Shown here in pieces: positions 17,717-27,798 of a DNA stretch of 64,000 nucleotides. This stretch comes from Bacillota bacterium (GTDB taxonomy: Bacteria > Bacillota > Clostridia > Lachnospirales > Lachnospiraceae): assembly GCA_023435895.1 (NCBI GenBank), contig JAEZLH010000031.1:1-64000 (forward strand), given 5' to 3'. A program made the position numbers and the translations under genes. Position 1 is the stretch's first letter, and each line of letters starts with the position of its first letter. Below the pieces are notes generated by a model. The model was not told where the DNA came from and did no database searches. It saw nothing but the letters and a program-made list of their open reading frames with translations.

Positions 17717-17748
17717 AGGAGTAAGTGATTACTACGGTAGGTGAAAAA

Positions 17749-18354
17749 ATGAAGGAATTCGGTATACATCGAAGAGACAGTTTAATTATTACAACAATAG
17801 ACATTATTGATGATCTAGGGATTCAGGGGTTATCAACCAGAGAAATTGCGAAAAGAGAAAATATATCGGAGGCTACTTTGTTCCGACATTATAAGAACAA
17901 AAACGATTTGTTGATTGCGGTGCTTGATTATTACGCTAAATTTGATGAGGATTTATTTCATTCGGTCAAGCTAATGGAATTAAATGCTTGTGAAGCAATA
18001 CGATTCTATATTTCGGCAACGATTGAATATTATGAGAATTATCCTGCACTAACTTCCATACTACAACTGTTTGATGCTTTGCGTTATGAAAAAGATTTGG
18101 AAGGCAAGGTGCTTGAAATTTTGAGCAGACGTTTCAAGTTTATGATGGAATTAATCACACAGGCGAAAGCAGATGGGTTGTTGTCCCAAGATACCAAAGA
18201 AGAGCAATTGGTGGATGTGATTAGTGGTATTTTACTGGGGGTCAGCCTTCACTGGAGATCCACTGGTAGAAAATTTTCTTTAAAGCAATATACAATATCC
18301 GCTTTGGATATTGTATTGAAAGCAAATTTTAAGCAAAAAGTATTAATGGTATAG
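17749..18354 (+). CDS. TetR/AcrR-family transcriptional regulator
   Basis: The 201-residue protein has a TetR DNA-binding domain in its first 50 residues, with LSTREIAKRENISEATLFRH and the following YKNKNDLL. A helical ligand-binding and dimerisation domain makes up the rest. Its regulon is unknown. The downstream gene is cheY, 48 bp away, so the regulator may control the chemotaxis cluster or simply precede it. The frame is open from a GTG at 17725, but the promoter position makes the ATG at 17749 (site GGTAGG) the better start. A palindrome over its own -35 box suggests autoregulation. Confidence 0.88.
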   Translation: MKEFGIHRRDSLIITTIDIIDDLGIQGLSTREIAKRENISEATLFRHYKNKNDLLIAVLDYYAKFDEDLFHSVKLMELNACEAIRFYISATIEYYENYPALTSILQLFDALRYEKDLEGKVLEILSRRFKFMMELITQAKADGLLSQDTKEEQLVDVISGILLGVSLHWRSTGRKFSLKQYTISALDIVLKANFKQKVLMV

Positions 18355-18402
18355 GGGTAATTCTTTTAGAAAATGTATTAATATTTTACAGGAGGATAAA
18401 TC

Positions 18403-18765
18403 ATGAAAAAAGTACTGATTGTTGATGATGCAGCTTTTATGAGACTGACAATAAAAACAATTCTTGAAAAAGTAGGGGGAATTGAATGCCATGAAGCCGG
18501 CAATGGTGCAGAGGCCATAACAAAATTTAAGGAGATTAAGCCTGATTTAGTTACAATGGATATTACTATGGGAGATATGACAGGAATAGAAGCATTAAAG
18601 CGCATTAAACAAATTGATAATAAAGCCAAAGTGATAATTGTTTCAGCATTAGGGGATGAAATGATGGTAAAGGAATCGATAATGATGGGTGCATTAAGTT
18701 TTATCGTGAAGCCTTTTAAAGATGAATATGTTTATAATACTATGAGAAAAGTACTATCAATCTGA
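18403..18765 (+). CDS. cheY: CheY-type single-domain response regulator
   Basis: The 120-residue protein is a lone receiver domain. It has the acidic pair Asp8-Asp9, the phosphorylation site Asp53 in LVTMDITM, the switch residue Ser81 in IIVSA and the conserved Lys103 in IVKPFK. This is the standard CheY set. It lies 23 bp before cheA and has a strong AGGAGG site. In chemotaxis, CheY-P binds the flagellar switch; here no flagellar genes are near, so a different output cannot be excluded. Confidence 0.93.
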   Translation: MKKVLIVDDAAFMRLTIKTILEKVGGIECHEAGNGAEAITKFKEIKPDLVTMDITMGDMTGIEALKRIKQIDNKAKVIIVSALGDEMMVKESIMMGALSFIVKPFKDEYVYNTMRKVLSI

Positions 18766-18788
18766 TTGATATAACGGGGGGTTGAAAG

Positions 18789-20876
18789 ATGTCGGATTTT
18801 TTTACAAATGAACCAATGCTTGATATGTACATTTTTGAGACATCACAATTTATGGAGCAACTAGAGCAGTTAATTCTTAGTAGCGAAAAAGAAAACGCTT
18901 ATGCCAAAGATGATATTAATGAGATATTTCGAATCATGCATTCCGTGAAAGGTTCATCCGCTATTATGATGTTTCATGATATTTCAACCCTGGCACATAC
19001 GATGGAAGATGTTTTTTATTTTATTCGTGAGCAGAAACCAGAAATAATTAATTACACTGTCCTATCTGATTATGTTTTAGAATGCATTGATTTTGTGAAA
19101 GTGGAGCTGACGAAGATTAAGGCAGGAGATGTTCCGGATGGCAGTGCTACCACTCTAATTGAAGAACTCTCAGAGTTCCTAAGTGAATTAAAGTTATCCA
19201 ATGGCTTTGTTGAAATTGCAAAGAACAAAAAAAAGGAACAAGATCGACCACAGCAATATTATATTAGTCAGAATAAAACAACAATAAAAGAATATAAAAA
19301 CACATTTAAAGCAATTATCTTTTTTGATGAAGGCTGTGAGATGGAAAACATTCGAGCCTACACAATTATACATAATATTAAAGATTACACGGATGAGTAT
19401 TTTTCGGTTCCGGAGCACATTATTGAGAATGATATAGAAAGTCAAGAATTTATTAAACAGCATGGCTTTACATTATTTTTTAAAGCAGATCAAAGCTATG
19501 ATCATATGAATGAATTCTTTCAGCAGACAATATTTTTAAGAACATTGGAACTGGTTCAACTTTCTGGAGAGGAAGAATATCAGAGAATAAGAAATGAACA
19601 CGCTTCTGATAAAAAGCCGGATATAACGAATGTCATAAAAACACCAAGTATCAATGATGAACATATGTCTTATAAAGAAGCGGAAAAATCATCAATCCAC
19701 TCAAATACTGTTCACAGCATGATTAGTGTTAGCGTTACTAAGCTAGACAAACTGATGGATTTGGTTGGTGAAATGGTAATTGCAGAAGCAATGGTAATCC
19801 AGAACCCGGATTTAAAGGGACTGGTGTTGGATAATTTTCAAAAATCATCTCAACACTTGAATAAGGTAACCAGTGAATTGCAAGATATTATTATGTCAAT
19901 AAGAATGGTACCGCTTGCTTCCACCTTTCAGAAGATGAATCGAATTATTAGAGATATGTCAAGACAGCTTAATAAAGAGGTAAAGCTTAGTATTATTGGC
20001 GAAGAGACAGAAGTGGATAAAAATATTATTGAGCATATCTCGGATCCATTGATGCATTTGGTTAGAAATGCAATTGATCATGGGATTGAATCTGCAGAGG
20101 AACGTGTGAAAGCAGGAAAAGAGCCGACTGGGACAATTACTCTGGAAGCTAAAAATTCAGGCAGCGACGTATTAATTACAATAAGAGATGATGGAAAGGG
20201 CTTAGATAAGGACAAAATAATACAAAAAGCCTATGAACAGGGAATCTTGCATAAGAATCCTGATGAAATGACGGAACGTGAAATTTTTAATTTGATTCTT
20301 CTGGCCGGATTTTCTACAAATGATAATATCTCTGAGTTTTCAGGACGAGGGGTAGGAATGGATGTTGTATCAAAGAATATTGAAGCAGTAGGTGGTACAG
20401 TTTCAGTAAACAGTTCACAGGGAAAGGGTACTACGATTGTTTTAACGATACCGTTAACACTGGCAATTATTGATGGTATGAACATAAAAGTGGGAAATGC
20501 CTGCTACACAGTTCCAACCGCTTCCATTATGGAATCCTTAAGAGCTGATATAAAGAATATAATAACGGATCCGGATGGTAATGAAATGTTGCTGATTCGT
20601 GGTTGTTGCTATCCGATTTTAAGACTCCATGAAATTTTTAATGCCAAAACAACGGTTACGGAGGTTGGAGACGGAATTATTATTGTTGTGGAGCAGGATA
20701 ATCAACGAGTTTGCTTGTTTGCTGATGAGCTGTTGGGGCAGCAGCAAGTTGTGGTAAAGGTACTTCCCACTTACTTACTCAAGTACCATAAAGTGAAGGG
20801 ACTTTCCGGTTGTACACTCTTAGGGGATGGAAGCATTAGCTTAATCCTTGATGTGGCAGGATTAATTCATATGTAA
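18789..20876 (+). CDS. cheA: Chemotaxis histidine kinase CheA
   Basis: The 695-residue protein has the full CheA order. The P1 Hpt domain carries the phosphorylated His51 in IMHSVKGSSAIM. A P2-like response-regulator docking region follows at about residues 165-265. The P3 dimerisation helices begin near residue 310 at SVTKLDKLMDLVGEMVIAEA. The P4 ATPase domain shows HLVRNAIDHGIES, DDGKGLD and GRGVGMDVV. The C-terminal P5 CheW-like domain ends with GCTLLGDGSISLILDVAGL. It phosphorylates CheY and CheB in response to receptor arrays. It sits between cheY and a hybrid kinase on one strand. Confidence 0.96.
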   Translation: MSDFFTNEPMLDMYIFETSQFMEQLEQLILSSEKENAYAKDDINEIFRIMHSVKGSSAIMMFHDISTLAHTMEDVFYFIREQKPEIINYTVLSDYVLECIDFVKVELTKIKAGDVPDGSATTLIEELSEFLSELKLSNGFVEIAKNKKKEQDRPQQYYISQNKTTIKEYKNTFKAIIFFDEGCEMENIRAYTIIHNIKDYTDEYFSVPEHIIENDIESQEFIKQHGFTLFFKADQSYDHMNEFFQQTIFLRTLELVQLSGEEEYQRIRNEHASDKKPDITNVIKTPSINDEHMSYKEAEKSSIHSNTVHSMISVSVTKLDKLMDLVGEMVIAEAMVIQNPDLKGLVLDNFQKSSQHLNKVTSELQDIIMSIRMVPLASTFQKMNRIIRDMSRQLNKEVKLSIIGEETEVDKNIIEHISDPLMHLVRNAIDHGIESAEERVKAGKEPTGTITLEAKNSGSDVLITIRDDGKGLDKDKIIQKAYEQGILHKNPDEMTEREIFNLILLAGFSTNDNISEFSGRGVGMDVVSKNIEAVGGTVSVNSSQGKGTTIVLTIPLTLAIIDGMNIKVGNACYTVPTASIMESLRADIKNIITDPDGNEMLLIRGCCYPILRLHEIFNAKTTVTEVGDGIIIVVEQDNQRVCLFADELLGQQQVVVKVLPTYLLKYHKVKGLSGCTLLGDGSISLILDVAGLIHM

Positions 20877-20926
20877 ACGAATGTAATGTATGGACGGTTT
20901 AGTGGAAAAGAAATGGAGGTGCATGG

Positions 20927-23900
20927 ATGAAATCGATTACAAAAAAGATCGGAACGAGAGAATTAGCTGTGGCTACGTTGTCTTGTATTGGAGATGGAGT
21001 AATTTCAACAGATCTGGATGGAACGATCTTATACATGAACCAAATAGCTGAAATGATTTTGGAAATTGGTTTGAAAGCAGCAATCGCTAAGAAGTTTGAC
21101 GTAGTGGTGAAATTCTATAATGCCGAAACGAATAATCGTGTAAATGGACCATTAGAAAATGTAATCCGTAACAATACGATCACAGGATTGGAGAATAATA
21201 CCATAATAAAGATGGAAGATGGCAGAACGAAATATGTATCAGCAACATTCTCCATCATTAAAGATAGTGAGAACAATAGTATTGGCGTCGTAATTATTCT
21301 GCGTGATATCAATCGACTAAAAAGACTTGAAATAGACCATATCAATGAAAAGAAAAATTTTAAAACCATATTCGATCATGCTCCGGTGGGAATGGTTACT
21401 TTGGATGAAAATCTGAGAATTATTCAGGCAAATGACGCATTTCTTCAATTGATACGAAGGAACATGGAGGAAATAACAGGTAAACATTTTGGGGAATCCT
21501 TTGGATGCTCTGGAAGTACTGGTGATAGTAGCGGTTGTGGTCATGGAATAAAATGTGCCAACTGTGAGCTGAATAAGGCGATTAATCAGGCGATTAGGTA
21601 TGGAAAAGAGAGTACTCAATTCGAAGTAGAAAAACAGTTTTGCAATGGGGGAATATGCAGTGAACATTGGCTTCTTGTCAGTGTAGCCCCTCTTATGGTG
21701 AATGGAAAAAGAAACTGTGTTATGACATTAACAGATATCAGGGAATTAAAGGAGGCACAAGCAGACCTTGAGCGATATCGAAAGATTATAAATAATGCCA
21801 GAGATATTATATTTTTAATAGACCTTGACGGACAGATTTTGGAGGCCAATCAGTCAGCAGTTGATACCTATGGATACACGATGGAGCAACTGCGTGGTAT
21901 GAATATAAGGACAATGCGTGAGGATTGGGATTCGACCAGCCTTCAGATGAAGGAAGCGGAGCAAACAGGAATCTTCTTTGAAACAAAGCATAAGAAAAAA
22001 GATGGTACAGCCTTTCAAGTTGAAGTTAGTTCCCAAGGAATGCATATTGGAAACAAACGGATTTTATTCAGCATTATTCGAGATATTACAGAGAGAAAAA
22101 GAGCGGAAAAGGATATTCGAATTAGCAAAGAGAAGTACTATTATCTCTTTATGAATATGAAAAGCGCATACGCTTACTTCACATTGATATATGATCGAAA
22201 TAATTATCCTGTGGACATGAAGCTCCTAGATGTAAATAAAGCATTTGAATCCTTATTTGAGACACATAAGGATTTGGAAGCTGGTAATTACTATAAAGAA
22301 TTATTTCGGAAAATGCTAATTGGTATCATGGAGAATCATTATAATGAGCTAGAAGTTGGAACAAGCTTTGATGTGGAAGAGTTTTATTCTCCAATTTATA
22401 ATAAGTGGTTTTCTATTTCGATTTACAGCCCATATATGAATGATTTGGTAACGATTATATCGGATATCACAGAAATGAAGCAGTCAGAATTAAAACTGAT
22501 ATCCACAAAGGAAGTTGCCGAAGCCGCCAATCGTGCAAAAAGTGAATTTCTTGCTAATATGAGTCATGAAATCAGGACACCAATCAATGGGATGATGGGG
22601 ATGGTTGATCTTACGTTATTGACAGAGTTAACAAGTGAACAGCGTGATAATTTAGAAACAGCCAAAAATTGTGCTAATTCTTTATTAAATATAATCAATG
22701 ACATTCTGGACTTTTCCAAAATGGAGGCAGGAAAATTAACCATTGAAAACATTACTTTTGATTTAAGAGAATTGGTGGAAGATTTAATTAAATCATATTC
22801 ACCCCGAGTAGAAGAAAAAAACCTGGAATTGATGTATAGCTTTTCTTCCTCCATTCCAAAGTATATTATTGGAGATCCCAATCGTTTAAGACAAATAATC
22901 AATAATTTACTGAGTAATGCACTGAAATTTACGGTAAAAGGTATCATCTCATTAATAATAAAAACCATACGGAAATCCGACGAACAGATTACGTTAGAAT
23001 TTCAAATACAGGATACTGGAATCGGCATATCCATTGAAGATATGGGAAAATTGTTTCAAAGCTTTAATCAAGTGGAACAATCCTTTACAAAAAAATACGG
23101 TGGAACCGGTCTGGGTCTTTCCATATCCAAGAATCTGGTAGAACTTATGGGAGGCAATATCAAAGTAGAAAGTAAAAAGGATGTTGGCAGTACCTTCCGC
23201 TTTGAATTACCATTTTATATCGGACAAGCACTTGATATCAGCATTAAGAAAATTATTGGAATACCTTTACCCTCCAAAAAGTTATCAATCCTCTTAGCTG
23301 AGGATGATGTGACAAATCAGAAGGTAATTGTAAAAATGTTAAATGGTCGGGGTTATCAAGTAGACTTAGCATCGGACGGTCTCCAAGCCCTCGAATTATA
23401 TATTCAAAAACAGTATGACTTGATTCTTATGGATATCCAAATGCCGGAGATGAGCGGAGCGGATGTAGTAAGAAGAATTCGGGCGTTAGAAACAGGAATA
23501 AGACATACGCCTATTATAGCAATTAGTGCTTATGCACTGAAAGGTGACAAGGAACGGTTTTTATCAATTGGAATGGATGCTTATCTTTCAAAGCCAATTG
23601 ATTTAAATCAATTATATCATACCATTGAGCGTATCACTTCAAATAGTAATCAGTTATTTACCTCAAGTACAAATAGCACATTTGTAAGTAGTAACGGGCA
23701 ATTGCAGGATACAAATTATGAGAACCTGATACTAAATTCCGATTTAAAACAAATCATTGCCGAAATGAATGAAAAAATTAAATTATTAAATAATGCAATT
23801 GAGATGGAAAATTTTATGATGATAGAGGAAATAGCTCATTCAATAAAAAGTATTACAAATAGATATGACTTTATCGAATTAAAAGATTTATCGTTCAAAA

Positions 23901-24016
23901 TTGAGCTAGCTGCAAGAAGAGGTAATCTTGATGCAGCAGCAAATCATATAAAAGCAATGATTTTGGAGTTTAAGACATTACAAAATGAGTTACATGCTAT
24001 AAAGGAGGAACAGTAA
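20927..24016 (+). CDS. Hybrid sensor histidine kinase (four PAS, HisKA, HATPase, receiver, Hpt)
   Basis: The 1029-residue protein has no convincing membrane segment and looks cytosolic. Four PAS-type modules occupy roughly residues 10-120, 145-280, 283-400 and 405-525. The HisKA domain has His547 in NMSHEIRTPINGMMG. An ATPase domain follows, with NLLSNALKF, DTGIGI and GGTGLGLSI. A receiver carries Asp836 in LILMDIQMPEM. A C-terminal Hpt domain carries His971 in IAHSIKSI. PAS2 holds an unusual group of six cysteines (194, 204, 210, 213, 239, 244). The gene lies between cheA and a lone receiver that starts within its stop codon, so that receiver is the likely phosphorelay target. Its signal is unknown. 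Confidence 0.93.
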   Translation: MKSITKKIGTRELAVATLSCIGDGVISTDLDGTILYMNQIAEMILEIGLKAAIAKKFDVVVKFYNAETNNRVNGPLENVIRNNTITGLENNTIIKMEDGRTKYVSATFSIIKDSENNSIGVVIILRDINRLKRLEIDHINEKKNFKTIFDHAPVGMVTLDENLRIIQANDAFLQLIRRNMEEITGKHFGESFGCSGSTGDSSGCGHGIKCANCELNKAINQAIRYGKESTQFEVEKQFCNGGICSEHWLLVSVAPLMVNGKRNCVMTLTDIRELKEAQADLERYRKIINNARDIIFLIDLDGQILEANQSAVDTYGYTMEQLRGMNIRTMREDWDSTSLQMKEAEQTGIFFETKHKKKDGTAFQVEVSSQGMHIGNKRILFSIIRDITERKRAEKDIRISKEKYYYLFMNMKSAYAYFTLIYDRNNYPVDMKLLDVNKAFESLFETHKDLEAGNYYKELFRKMLIGIMENHYNELEVGTSFDVEEFYSPIYNKWFSISIYSPYMNDLVTIISDITEMKQSELKLISTKEVAEAANRAKSEFLANMSHEIRTPINGMMGMVDLTLLTELTSEQRDNLETAKNCANSLLNIINDILDFSKMEAGKLTIENITFDLRELVEDLIKSYSPRVEEKNLELMYSFSSSIPKYIIGDPNRLRQIINNLLSNALKFTVKGIISLIIKTIRKSDEQITLEFQIQDTGIGISIEDMGKLFQSFNQVEQSFTKKYGGTGLGLSISKNLVELMGGNIKVESKKDVGSTFRFELPFYIGQALDISIKKIIGIPLPSKKLSILLAEDDVTNQKVIVKMLNGRGYQVDLASDGLQALELYIQKQYDLILMDIQMPEMSGADVVRRIRALETGIRHTPIIAISAYALKGDKERFLSIGMDAYLSKPIDLNQLYHTIERITSNSNQLFTSSTNSTFVSSNGQLQDTNYENLILNSDLKQIIAEMNEKIKLLNNAIEMENFMMIEEIAHSIKSITNRYDFIELKDLSFKIELAARRGNLDAAANHIKAMILEFKTLQNELHAIKEEQ

Positions 24017-24417
24017 TGAGAATTTTAATAGCGGAGGATGATTTAGTCAGCAGGAAGTTTCTTTTTAAATTTCTTAGCAGATACGGAGAATGTGATTTGG
24101 TAGTCGATGGTCTAGAAGCACTAGATGCATTTTTGCTATCAATAAAGGAAGAAAAACATTATGATTTAATCTGCCTCGATATTATGATGCCAAAAGTGGA
24201 TGGAGTAAAAGTATTAAAATCAATTCGTGACATGGAAAATCAAAAAGGTATTCCAGTAGAGCAGCGTTCAAAGGTAATTATGACTACTGCATTGGCAGAA
24301 ACGAATCTTGTTCAAACAGCTTTTGAAATCGGTTGTGATGCGTATGCTGCGAAACCAATTGATACAGATAAGTTAACTGAGGTAATTGAGAGGTTCGGTT
24401 TGACGTTAAAATCATAA
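24016..24417 (+). CDS. Lone receiver-domain response regulator
   Basis: The 133-residue protein is a CheY-like receiver with Glu-Asp-Asp near the N-terminus, the phosphorylation site in LICLDIMMPKVDG and the lysine in AAKPIDTDKL. It has no output domain. The ATG shares one base with the hybrid-kinase stop (TAATG), so the two are translationally coupled and probably form one relay. A tyrosine-free AETN stretch replaces the usual region after beta-4, making it divergent from the CheY at 18403. It may act as a phosphate sink or carry the kinase signal to the chemotaxis machinery. Confidence 0.9.
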   Translation: MRILIAEDDLVSRKFLFKFLSRYGECDLVVDGLEALDAFLLSIKEEKHYDLICLDIMMPKVDGVKVLKSIRDMENQKGIPVEQRSKVIMTTALAETNLVQTAFEIGCDAYAAKPIDTDKLTEVIERFGLTLKS

Positions 24418-24512
24418 TGAGTTTTTGATGAGTTGTATCAGGAGTCTTGCAGCAGGAAAGATTATATTATGCTTTTGTTACTCTGACAAATGTTGAGAGG
24501 AGAGGGTGAAAC

Positions 24513-25010
24513 ATGCCTACAAATGAAAATACTAAGGCGGAAATGTTAGAACAAGAAGAAGACACACTGAAAGGTAGATATTTAACATTTCAAATCGGGA
24601 AAGAGGTCTACGGAATTGAAATAAGGTATGTGACAGAAATTGTAGGAATTCAACCAATTACGGAAATACCTGAACTGCCGGATTATATGAAAGGAATTAT
24701 CAATCTGAGGGGAAAAATAATTCTTGTTATGGATGTTAGACTTCGGTTCAAAAAGACTTGGGAAGATTACAACGATAGAACCTGCATTATTGTAGTTGAG
24801 CTGGAAGATATATCAGTGGGTTTAATTGTAGATCATGTCTCAGAGGTGATAACTATTTCAGAAGAGGAGATTGTTCCTCCGCCTGACATTAATTCCACAG
24901 GAAATCGATACATTAAGGGAATTGGTAAGGTAAGTGATGAAGTAAAATTACTTTTAGACTGTAGTAGACTGATTAAGGAACAGGATATTGATTTGTCAAC
25001 GGTACTGTAA
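24513..25010 (+). CDS. cheW: Chemotaxis coupling protein CheW
   Basis: The 165-residue protein is one CheW SH3-like domain. It shows RYLTFQIGKEVYGIEI, PDYMKGIINLRGKIILVMDV and IVDHVSEVI, all typical. CheW links receptor tips to CheA in the signalling array. A good GAGAGG site precedes the ATG. It lies about 95 bp after the lone receiver and before an MCP gene, which suggests a dedicated receptor-kinase array. Confidence 0.95.
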   Translation: MPTNENTKAEMLEQEEDTLKGRYLTFQIGKEVYGIEIRYVTEIVGIQPITEIPELPDYMKGIINLRGKIILVMDVRLRFKKTWEDYNDRTCIIVVELEDISVGLIVDHVSEVITISEEEIVPPPDINSTGNRYIKGIGKVSDEVKLLLDCSRLIKEQDIDLSTVL

Positions 25011-25104
25011 ACTAAATGTGGAGCAATACTTTTGAAAAATAGTGAAAAGTTAGCTATGAAAACTTGATTTTAAAAGTGTGATTTTGAACGATGGAGGGAA
25101 AAAG

Positions 25105-26799
25105 ATGAAATGGTATAAAAATATGAAAATTGGAGCAAAGCTTATCGTGGCTTTTATTCTTGTAGCATTTATAACTGGAATAGTCGGAGGAATTGGAATT
25201 TATAATCTGGATCAGACGAATAAGAAATATTCTGATCTTTATGAGGGTTATGGCATTCCACTTGCATATATAGCAAATGCATCCATTAATTATCAACAGA
25301 TTAGAGTGGAATTGCGTAATATTGTAATTACAGATGATAAAATTAAGAGAGAAGAGATATCTAAAAAAATTGAAGGTTATGAAGATAGCATGTCCAGTGA
25401 GTTGGAGAAATTCAAAAAAAGTCTTCAAACAGAACAAGGAAATACTTCCTACAGTAATTTGGAAAAAGCACTGTCTGAGTATAAACCAGTACAGGATTTG
25501 ATTGTTCAGGATGCATTGGATGGGAAATTAGAGAGTGCGAATCAGTTACTTTTTGCGGATTCCAGTGCACTGCTTGTTACAAATGTAATGAAATATATCA
25601 ATGAATTATTTGATTTGAAGAATGATATGGGAACCGATTTATCAGAACAATATACCAAGGATTCTCAATCAACAATCATTATGCTCGTAGTAATCGTAGT
25701 GATTGGCATATTCTTAGCCATGGTACTGGGAATCACGATTGCAAGAATGATCAGTAAACCGATTGTCGAGATGGTGGAAGCAGCTCAAAAAGTAGCAGAT
25801 GGCGATTTGTCAGTGGTAATCGAACATGACGCTAGAGATGAAGTCGGAATACTGGCACATTCGCTTCGTAAAATGACTTCGAACCTAAATGAGGTAATGT
25901 ACAATATTAGTATTGCAGCGGAACAAGTTTCTGCCGGTTCCACTCAATTATCCGATTCTAGTATGGCCTTGTCACAGGGAGCAACGGAACAAGCAAGTTC
26001 AGTTAGTGAATTGTCCGCTTCCATAGAAGAAATTGCTGCACAGACAATGGTGAATGCAGACAATGCAAAAGAAGCCAATCGCATTACGGAATTAACCAAA
26101 GTAAGTGCTGTTGAAGGTAATGACCAGATGAAGGAAATGTTAAAGGCAATGGCAGAGATTAACGATGCTTCGATGAATATATCTAAAATTATAAAAGTGA
26201 TTGATGATATAGCATTTCAGACCAATATACTTGCACTGAATGCTGCTGTGGAGGCTGCAAGAGCCGGCCAGCATGGAAAAGGTTTTGCAGTAGTAGCAGA
26301 AGAAGTAAGAAACCTGGCAGCGAGATCTTCTAATGCGGCAAAGGAAACAACTGCAATGATTGAAGGATCAATTAAAAAGTCGGAAGGCGGAACGAAGATT
26401 GCTAACGATACTGCATCAGCCCTTAATAAAATAGTAGACGGGATAGCCAATGTTGCGGATTTGATTGGTAATATTGCCATTGCATCAAAAGAACAGGCTG
26501 TTGGGATTGAACAGATAAATCAAGGTCTCCTTCAAGTGAATTCCGTGGTTCAAACCAATTCTGCGACCTCGGAAGAAAGTGCAGCAGCCAGTGAGGAATT
26601 AGCAAGTCAAGCCATGTTACTGGAAGATCAAGTTTCAAAATTCAAGTTAGTTACTGATGATTCCAATACGGTACATAATAAGATGGATGGTAAGTTTGAT
26701 AAAGAAACAAAGAGAAATAAGAACGACAATAGAATGAATAAGTCAGATAAAAATCATAAGCAGATTATATTAAGCGATAAGGATTTTGGGAAATACTAA
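25105..26799 (+). CDS. Methyl-accepting chemotaxis protein, 4HB sensor type
   Basis: The 564-residue receptor has a first membrane helix at about residues 10-30 and a small helical extracellular domain of the four-helix-bundle type (about 35-185). The second helix (about 190-215) includes STIIMLVVIVVIGIFLAMVL. A HAMP domain follows, then a long cytoplasmic coiled coil with the hairpin tip IDDIAFQTNILALNAAVEAA. The C-terminus is lysine- and asparagine-rich and has no pentapeptide tether. GGAGGG before the ATG at 25105 decides the start over an upstream in-frame codon. It lies between cheW and cheR and is likely the receptor of this array. Confidence 0.94.
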   Translation: MKWYKNMKIGAKLIVAFILVAFITGIVGGIGIYNLDQTNKKYSDLYEGYGIPLAYIANASINYQQIRVELRNIVITDDKIKREEISKKIEGYEDSMSSELEKFKKSLQTEQGNTSYSNLEKALSEYKPVQDLIVQDALDGKLESANQLLFADSSALLVTNVMKYINELFDLKNDMGTDLSEQYTKDSQSTIIMLVVIVVIGIFLAMVLGITIARMISKPIVEMVEAAQKVADGDLSVVIEHDARDEVGILAHSLRKMTSNLNEVMYNISIAAEQVSAGSTQLSDSSMALSQGATEQASSVSELSASIEEIAAQTMVNADNAKEANRITELTKVSAVEGNDQMKEMLKAMAEINDASMNISKIIKVIDDIAFQTNILALNAAVEAARAGQHGKGFAVVAEEVRNLAARSSNAAKETTAMIEGSIKKSEGGTKIANDTASALNKIVDGIANVADLIGNIAIASKEQAVGIEQINQGLLQVNSVVQTNSATSEESAAASEELASQAMLLEDQVSKFKLVTDDSNTVHNKMDGKFDKETKRNKNDNRMNKSDKNHKQIILSDKDFGKY

Positions 26800-26936
26800 T
26801 CGCAAAGCGTGAATGCACTATTTTTTAGCTAGCAAGGACAAGGACTTTTGTCATTATCTCTCCCCCCTTTTCGATGGCAGAAGCCCTTGTTATTAATTAT
26901 AATAAAAGAAAAACTGGAATTGATTCAGAGGATAAT

Positions 26937-27752
26937 ATGATAGAAATTACGGATAAAGAATTTAGTACATTTTCATTATATATTAAAAAAAACTATGGCA
27001 TTTACTTAAAGTCTGAAAAGAAATTAATGTTTACAGGTAGACTTCAAAGTGTATTAGCCGACGTAGGATGTGACAATTTTTCCGAATATTATGACTATGT
27101 GATTTCTGACCCTACTGGTCAGGCTGCAATACGTTTAATTGATAAAGTAACAACGAATCATACCTTTTTTATGAGAGAAGCAGATCATTTTAAGTTCTTT
27201 CAGGAAAAGGTGCTTCCTTATTTACATAAATCTGTGCAGAATAAAGATCTACGGATCTGGTGTGCAGCCAGCTCATCCGGAGAAGAAGCCTATACCTTAG
27301 CGATGATAATGGATGAATATTTCGGTAGTGAGAAGATGTTATGGGACAGAAAAGTACTGGCCACCGATATATCAGAGAGTGTATTAGACACAGCGGTAAA
27401 AGGGATTTATAGTGATGAAAGAATACAACCACTTCCGTTACATTGGAAGCAAAATTATTTTAAAAAGTTTGATAGTGAAAATTGGATTGTTAACAACGTT
27501 ATTAAGAGTGAAGTCATCTTTCGTAAATTCAATTTAATGGAAGAAATATTCCCTTTCAAGAAAAAAATGCATGTGATTTTCTGTAGGAATGTAATGATTT
27601 ATTTTGATAATGATACAAAGGACAGATTGATACAAAAGTTCTATGATTCGTTAGAACGAGGGGGGTACCTATTCCTTGGTCATTCTGAGACAATCAACCG
27701 CTTTACTTCGGATTTTGAATATGTCATGCCTTCGGTGTATCGAAAGAATTAA
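26937..27752 (+). CDS. cheR: Chemotaxis protein methyltransferase CheR
   Basis: The 271-residue enzyme methylates glutamates on MCPs with S-adenosylmethionine. A short N-terminal helical domain precedes the methyltransferase domain with TTNHTFFMRE, WCAASSSGEEAYTLAM, VLATDISESVL and VIFCRNVMIYFD, which are standard CheR motifs. The frame is open from 26874, but only the ATG at 26937 has a ribosome site (AGAGGA) and the usual N-terminal length. It is followed by cheB after about 45 bp. Confidence 0.95.
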   Translation: MIEITDKEFSTFSLYIKKNYGIYLKSEKKLMFTGRLQSVLADVGCDNFSEYYDYVISDPTGQAAIRLIDKVTTNHTFFMREADHFKFFQEKVLPYLHKSVQNKDLRIWCAASSSGEEAYTLAMIMDEYFGSEKMLWDRKVLATDISESVLDTAVKGIYSDERIQPLPLHWKQNYFKKFDSENWIVNNVIKSEVIFRKFNLMEEIFPFKKKMHVIFCRNVMIYFDNDTKDRLIQKFYDSLERGGYLFLGHSETINRFTSDFEYVMPSVYRKN

Positions 27753-27798
27753 AGATATCAGGGGAAAGAACTCTATAGGTATAGAGGTTGGTATAATA

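Noticed and set aside
27676..27798. Extended N-terminus of CheB
   Set aside because: The extension overlaps cheR and lacks a ribosome site; the receiver begins normally at 27799.
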